Of a DNA stretch of 64,000 bases, positions 59,939-64,000 are shown one piece after another. Under the pieces are notes generated by a model. It saw nothing but the letters and a program-made list of their open reading frames with translations. It had not been told where the DNA came from and ran no database searches. A program made the position numbers and the translations under genes. Positions within the stretch are counted from its first letter, which is position 1; each line of letters begins with the position of its first letter. The DNA comes from Taxawa tesnikishii (nom. ined.) (lineage: Eukaryota > Ascomycota > Dothideomycetes > Dothideales), in NCBI GenBank assembly GCA_030247885.1, contig JAPDRO010000014.1, forward strand, positions 186,001-250,000. The letters run 5' to 3'.

Positions 59939-60814
59939 TGGTGGGCCGTTGCCGTTGAGCGAGTCTTCTTGAGGGAGCGGAGCGATCTTTCGCTTCTTTG
60001 AGGAAGCCGTCCTGAAGGCTAGCTGCCCACTCTGCGTGGCAGCCTGGCAGCAGGGCGGACGGAGGAAGGAGCGCGAGCTCTGGAAAGCCGGTCGTCCTTT
60101 TCGATAGATTGTTACGCTCCTGGTGGTACAGAGCAGCGCAGTGGGAGTAGATGAGGGATTGTTAAACCGGGGTAGCCGGGCGGTGGAGAAGAAGTTTTGG
60201 GTGACGTGTGGAACAAACGCAAACGGCGCGTCTAAATCTGGTATTTCGATTGTCGCAAAGTAACTATAGACAGAACAGGTACAGGATGCGTAACGTTACA
60301 CAGGTTGACTGCGCGTTCGAAAATGCTATGCAGTCTGTGTTTGCGACAAGAAAAGATATTGCGAAAGGAAGGAGTGGTGCAGGTACCAGAAATTTACGCT
60401 GATATACTCAATCTACAAATTACTGTCGCGTGAATGGCCTCAGCTATCTCTGTTGTCACCACCAACGTCTTCTCTAAAGTAACGTACGCAGTGCCAAGGA
60501 CAGGAACAGTCAATCAGTCAGTTTGATGCCGCAAGTGAAGCCAAGGTGAATATGCATCCGATGCTTGATAGATAGCGATCGGCGCAGGGTGAAGCAGATC
60601 TGCAGCTTGCAGGCTTCTGGTTGTATTCTTCGATTTCGTTTGCTGCTTCAGCGATACAATCACACAGCCCACGCCTAGCGCCCTGCCGAGTAATGGTACA
60701 GCCCGCAGTTGCCTCACTCCACTTCGCCATGGAACGCCATGCGTGTCGAGTCCACTGAGATATCGCTTTCACCTCTCGTGCAGCCCGGTGTGAATAGCGT
60801 ATCCACCCACCAAT
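59939..60814. other. intergenic, 876 bp
   Basis: Promoter side of ubp12 (the first 140 bp may still be coding) and 3' flank of the next gene. Nothing else was seen. Confidence 0.45.
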
Positions 60815-62695
60815 TCACGATCTTGAGCCTCCCGAGTTCAACCACGAAAACGCAGACGCGCCACCGATTGGGTTGGACCTTCCCTTTGTTGTCGAACCCA
60901 CTCCTAAACCTACGGGTGTCTGACTTTTGGAGTCCACAGAAGGAATTGGTGCCCCTTTCTGCTCTCCATGAATATCGTCTGTCGCTCTCCTCTTTCCATC
61001 GTCGAAGAAGCGCGACCTTCCGTCAGCAGGCGAGGGTGAAGCACTGAGCGTGCTCGACAACGTCCTGGTTGTCGACCTTGCAGGCTTGAGTACTTTGATT
61101 CCTGTGTCTTTCCTCTGATACGAGCCATCTTTGTTCTTCGCACTGGCCAGGTCGACCTGGTTGTTCTGAGCTGAGCTGTCTCGCCGCCAACTACTCCATA
61201 TTGCTGGCGAGGATCCAGCGCGCGAAGGTGTAGCCTGCGAAGGGCTAGCTTCTGCGGAATTCTCCCTGACCTCGACACGAGTGTTGACCAAACCAGGGGG
61301 CGGCCGAAGTGAGTTTGCTTGGCGGCTCTCTGGTCTACTCGTAGTCTGTTCCGTGTCCGAGGTGCCTGCACCACTGCTCTCATTCTCAGCTGCGACGACC
61401 CCAGGAGGCCTGTACTTGCCAGCTGGTGGACTAGGCGCCGATGAAGGTATAGGGTCCCCCGCCGATAGGCTCTGGCCAAGTCCGTTGATGTGCGATTGCT
61501 GTTTCGATGGCGTATCTTCCGGTCTTTCTGACGAAGCTGGCATGGTTTCCGAGCCACCCGTCGTGACCAGACAGTTAAACACGGCCTCGTTCTCAGGCCT
61601 CACGAGTGGGATCGATAGTTTACTCCGATCATCGTCGTAAAGAGTCATACTGTTGGATGAGAAAAGGATGTCCGCATTGTGGGCACGCAAGGTGTCACTC
61701 CCGATAAAGATTTGGATAGCTTTCGATTCGCTTTGCTGGGGATCTCGCTCGATTACGGTGAAGACGACCGTAAGTGTAGGCAGTTGCGGAGCAGGACTAC
61801 TCGACCTGGATGATGCAGGGTGTGGTACAGCCTCAGGGAAATACACCGGCAGTTCCACAGTCCTTCCACCAAGGACGTCACCAACGATGCGGTCCTCGAA
61901 TCCGAGTTTCTGTATAAGTGGAAGACCCAAAAATGACTTGAATGATGCTGTGCAGACAGCGGCGTATAGAAGAGCATCGTGCTTGAAGTTGGTGTTCATC
62001 CAACAACGGATGATGGCAGGGACGGTACCAAGGACAAGTAGACCGGGAGCTATGGCTGGCGTATGCAATGGCGATCTGTTGGCTTCTCCTAAACCGTACC
62101 CAGTGTCGAGATTCAAGCTGCTAGCACGACCTGACGCAGCCGATCGCACCGAATGCACTGAACTGGCTCGTCCGTCCGACTTGTGTGATGAAGACCGCTC
62201 CGTCATAGGGAAACCACCGAGGCCGCTGCTGCTCCTAGGTATGAAATCCACCGACGACCGAGAAGCATGAGCCCAATGGCCCTGGTTGGCGGACTCATCG
62301 AATCGGACGCTGTTCGCACGAGAGGTCGCGCCTATCCGCCTCGGCTCCTCTTCAGCATCAAGGTGGAGGCTGCCGATAAGATTGCTCGAATCATCGTCGA
62401 AGTTTTTGAATTGATCCTGTAGGGGTTTTGCAGGGGCGCTAAAATCGGACATGAGTTCAAGTGCAGCGTACAGAATCAGAAATACCCTACCCTGTTGTGG
62501 TGTTCCACTCAGAACACTGGGAAATGGTGATGCGCCGCCCCATACGGACTTCATCCTGGCGTCGTCTTCTTGGCGTCGCTCGAGCCGAAGCAGTCTGTCT
62601 GAGTGGTCCGACTGCACCTGTTGTAGGCGCAAGAGCTCGTTGTGTAAGCGCCAGGAGTCGCTTTGAGGTACGAAGGCAACACTTTGCGGGTCCAT
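60815..62695 (-). CDS. conserved fungal protein, no recognised catalytic domain
   Basis: Exons 62491-62695 and 60815-62438; 609 aa after one correction at GGGG 62433-62436. It begins MDPQSVAFVPQSDSWRLHNE, with a short coiled coil. It continues with a Ser-rich region (SRANSVRFDESANQGHWAHA) and a globular core (VPAIIRCWMNTNFKHDALLY, VELPVYFPEAVPHPASSRSS, IGSDTLRAHNADILFSSNSM). A Ser/Pro-rich disordered tail follows. I recall close relatives being labelled 'ubiquitin carboxyl-terminal hydrolase 19' in fungal genomes, but no Cys or His box is visible, so that name looks wrong. The start was placed at MDPQ, because upstream Met residues precede non-conserved sequence. Function is unknown. Confidence 0.78.
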   Translation of the reverse strand: MDPQSVAFVPQSDSWRLHNELLRLQQVQSDHSDRLLRLERRQEDDARMKSVWGGASPFPSVLSGTPQQGRVFLILYAALELMSDFSAPAKPLQDQFKNFDDDSSNLIGSLHLDAEEEPRRIGATSRANSVRFDESANQGHWAHASRSSVDFIPRSSSGLGGFPMTERSSSHKSDGRASSVHSVRSAASGRASSLNLDTGYGLGEANRSPLHTPAIAPGLLVLGTVPAIIRCWMNTNFKHDALLYAAVCTASFKSFLGLPLIQKLGFEDRIVGDVLGGRTVELPVYFPEAVPHPASSRSSSPAPQLPTLTVVFTVIERDPQQSESKAIQIFIGSDTLRAHNADILFSSNSMTLYDDDRSKLSIPLVRPENEAVFNCLVTTGGSETMPASSERPEDTPSKQQSHINGLGQSLSAGDPIPSSAPSPPAGKYRPPGVVAAENESSGAGTSDTEQTTSRPESRQANSLRPPPGLVNTRVEVRENSAEASPSQATPSRAGSSPAIWSSWRRDSSAQNNQVDLASAKNKDGSYQRKDTGIKVLKPARSTTRTLSSTLSASPSPADGRSRFFDDGKRRATDDIHGEQKGAPIPSVDSKSQTPVGLGVGSTTKGRSNPIGGASAFSWLNSGGSRS

Positions 62696-63699
62696 CGCAT
62701 GCGGACCGCATCCGTTAGGACTCCCACGCTCCCTTGCAAGAGCCAGTCCGTTCTCGAGTGTTCGCGACACCTGCCAAATTGGCAATCTCCCCTCCGGGCC
62801 TATAGCCTATTTCCCCTCTTCACCTCGAACGAGCCAACGTTATTTGCGGCGTCCGTACTCCCAGACACGAGTGCGTACTTTGTCCAATGCGAATAGTTAA
62901 AGGCCGGGACAAAGACAAAGCCCTCAGGTGCAGCAACACGGTGGCCAAGACAACGATCGGAAGAAATCGAGTGTGGTCTTAGTGGAGGGGTCGCAGATGG
63001 AGAGACTGATTCAAGATCGGTATGTTGAAGAGGACTGATATTTCCTAATGGTGCAAGGAGGAAGAACGTCGTGTTTGGAAGATGTCCGGGTGGTGCGGTA
63101 GGCCCTCGATGGAGGTTTCGCAGACAATCAGGTAGTTTCGTAGCCTGTGGCAGGTAGTATTCAGTCTGGCAGTAAAAGGGCATTCGAAACCCACGAACGA
63201 TGACTGCATCAAAAGGACAGGGATCAACTGCGCTAACTCCGTCTGGCCGAAGTTCCGAAGCCGTTGTAAGCTGGAATGCACCACGCGTTACTCGAGTACT
63301 GGCCCTCACTCTTCAACGGGGCGACACGAACAGATGCCACCGGGCAAGTAAACCCCATCTGCAACAGCAACAAGGCGTCTGATTCGTCGTTCTATCCGTT
63401 GGTCCATACCGCCGGTTCTGCACGTCTCCTATACAGTTTGCTCGCGCAGCAACATGTAGGGTTGGTTATAGACGCGGTCTGGCGGCTGCTCTTCCGACGC
63501 GGTTAGCGTGCCCTTCTGAGCTAGGCGGCTAGGCCCCGCAATGACTCGCGTGGCGCGCAATGCACTTTTGTAATTACAGACAGTGCTTGGGCTCCGGTGT
63601 CGCCTCTCGCTGTGACTCCTTCCGTACGCCTTCTTCCCTCTTTCTCCTCCCTTCTTCTTCTCTCCCGCTACACGTCTTCTTGCTTGAGCGTGGGTCAGA
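62696..63699. promoter_or_regulatory. divergent promoter region, 1.0 kb, upstream of ilv3
   Basis: Between the divergent starts at 62695 and 63700. A minus-strand ORF (62800-63309, 169 codons) lies here but has no recognisable features. A pyrimidine-rich tract precedes the ilv3 start. Confidence 0.45.
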
Positions 63700-64000
63700 A
63701 TGTTGTCGTCGCGCATTGGTACAAGAGCTGTGCGCCCAGCTTGGAGTTCGCGGACGCAATGGCGGGCTACGTACGTTCAAAAGCTCTCCTGCAAGGTACC
63801 GCTACTTACACCTCCTCAGGCGAGCCCTGTCCCAGACTGTTCAGCGCAGCTATGCTTCCACCGTCGACGAGTTGCTTGTCGGAAAGCAAGAGAACGTTCC
63901 CAAGGATGCGCTTAACAAGACCAGTCGTTTCATTACCCAGCCCATCTCCCAAGGCGCATCCCAGGCCATGCTGTACGCCACCGGCTTTGACGATAAGGAC
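63700..64000 (+). CDS. ilv3: dihydroxyacid dehydratase Ilv3, 5' part only
   Basis: Fe-S enzyme of valine, leucine and isoleucine synthesis in the mitochondrial matrix. Exon 63700-63770, intron 63771-63819 (GTACGT...CTCAG), then an exon running off the window. The first 35 residues are Arg/Ser-rich and Asp/Glu-free, a typical matrix presequence. The mature start reads TSRFITQPISQGASQAMLYA then TGFDDKD, where SQGASQAMLYATGF is a clear DHAD signature. The frame is clean as far as it goes; the catalytic Fe-S cysteines lie beyond the window. Confidence 0.9.

Noticed and set aside
60815-62695. ubiquitin hydrolase function for this gene
   Set aside because: No catalytic Cys or His box can be seen; the label appears to be inherited annotation.
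62800-63309. 169-codon minus-strand ORF as a gene
   Set aside because: No domain, no splice context, and it lies in the promoter gap between two divergent conserved genes; kept only as a note.

Overview
The window looks like nuclear DNA of a filamentous ascomycete (Pezizomycotina, probably a dothideomycete; the class is inference from overall protein similarity). Evidence: short spliceosomal introns of about 45-75 nt (one of 127 nt) with GT-AG borders and CTAAC/CTGAC branch points, compact genes on both strands, and ascomycete-type proteins such as Atg29, Pex8, Tim13, Gcs1, an RNAi-type RNA-dependent RNA polymerase and a Pmt1-class O-mannosyltransferase. No operons, CRISPR arrays, rRNA or convincing tRNA genes were seen.

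Layout. 0-9.8 kb: coiled-coil protein, Sds22, SRP72, a protein-kinase-like gene, mitochondrial nuclease Nuc1. 10-15 kb: Tim13 (minus) divergent from an L-type lectin (VIP36/ERGIC-53 kin), then a Tcd-type tRNA ct6A dehydratase. 15.7-23 kb: two small unrecognised genes, an Acinus-like SAP/RSB protein divergent from ArfGAP Gcs1, and ETF beta. 23-35 kb: a large RdRP, an ARM-like plus coiled-coil protein, and Atg29. 36-52 kb: an AMPK-type glycogen-binding (CBM48) protein, the flippase Drs2 divergent from Pmt1, then Pex8. 52-55 kb: a TMEM170-like membrane protein, a small uncertain gene, and an 838-bp hAT-like non-autonomous DNA transposon with a perfect 8-bp target duplication. 55-64 kb: ubiquitin protease Ubp12, a conserved fungal protein without a recognised domain, and the 5' end of dihydroxyacid dehydratase Ilv3.

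The genes are mostly housekeeping and do not form a cluster. Several serve the secretory pathway (SRP72, lectin, Gcs1, Drs2, Pmt1), mitochondria (Nuc1, Tim13, Tcd, ETF beta, Ilv3), peroxisomes (Pex8) and autophagy (Atg29); this is what a random euchromatic stretch would hold.

The strongest unexpected signal concerns the sequence itself. In twelve otherwise well-conserved genes the reading frame breaks at short homopolymers, about 21 times, nearly always as if one base of the run were missing. In ten of the genes, adding these single bases makes the spliced coding length a multiple of three. I read this as systematic homopolymer miscalling, not as pseudogenes. Other points worth a look are two GC-AG introns (tim13, ubp12), a stop-free 3n tim13 intron carrying a (CT)n microsatellite, the hAT-like element, and a KDEL tail on Pmt1.
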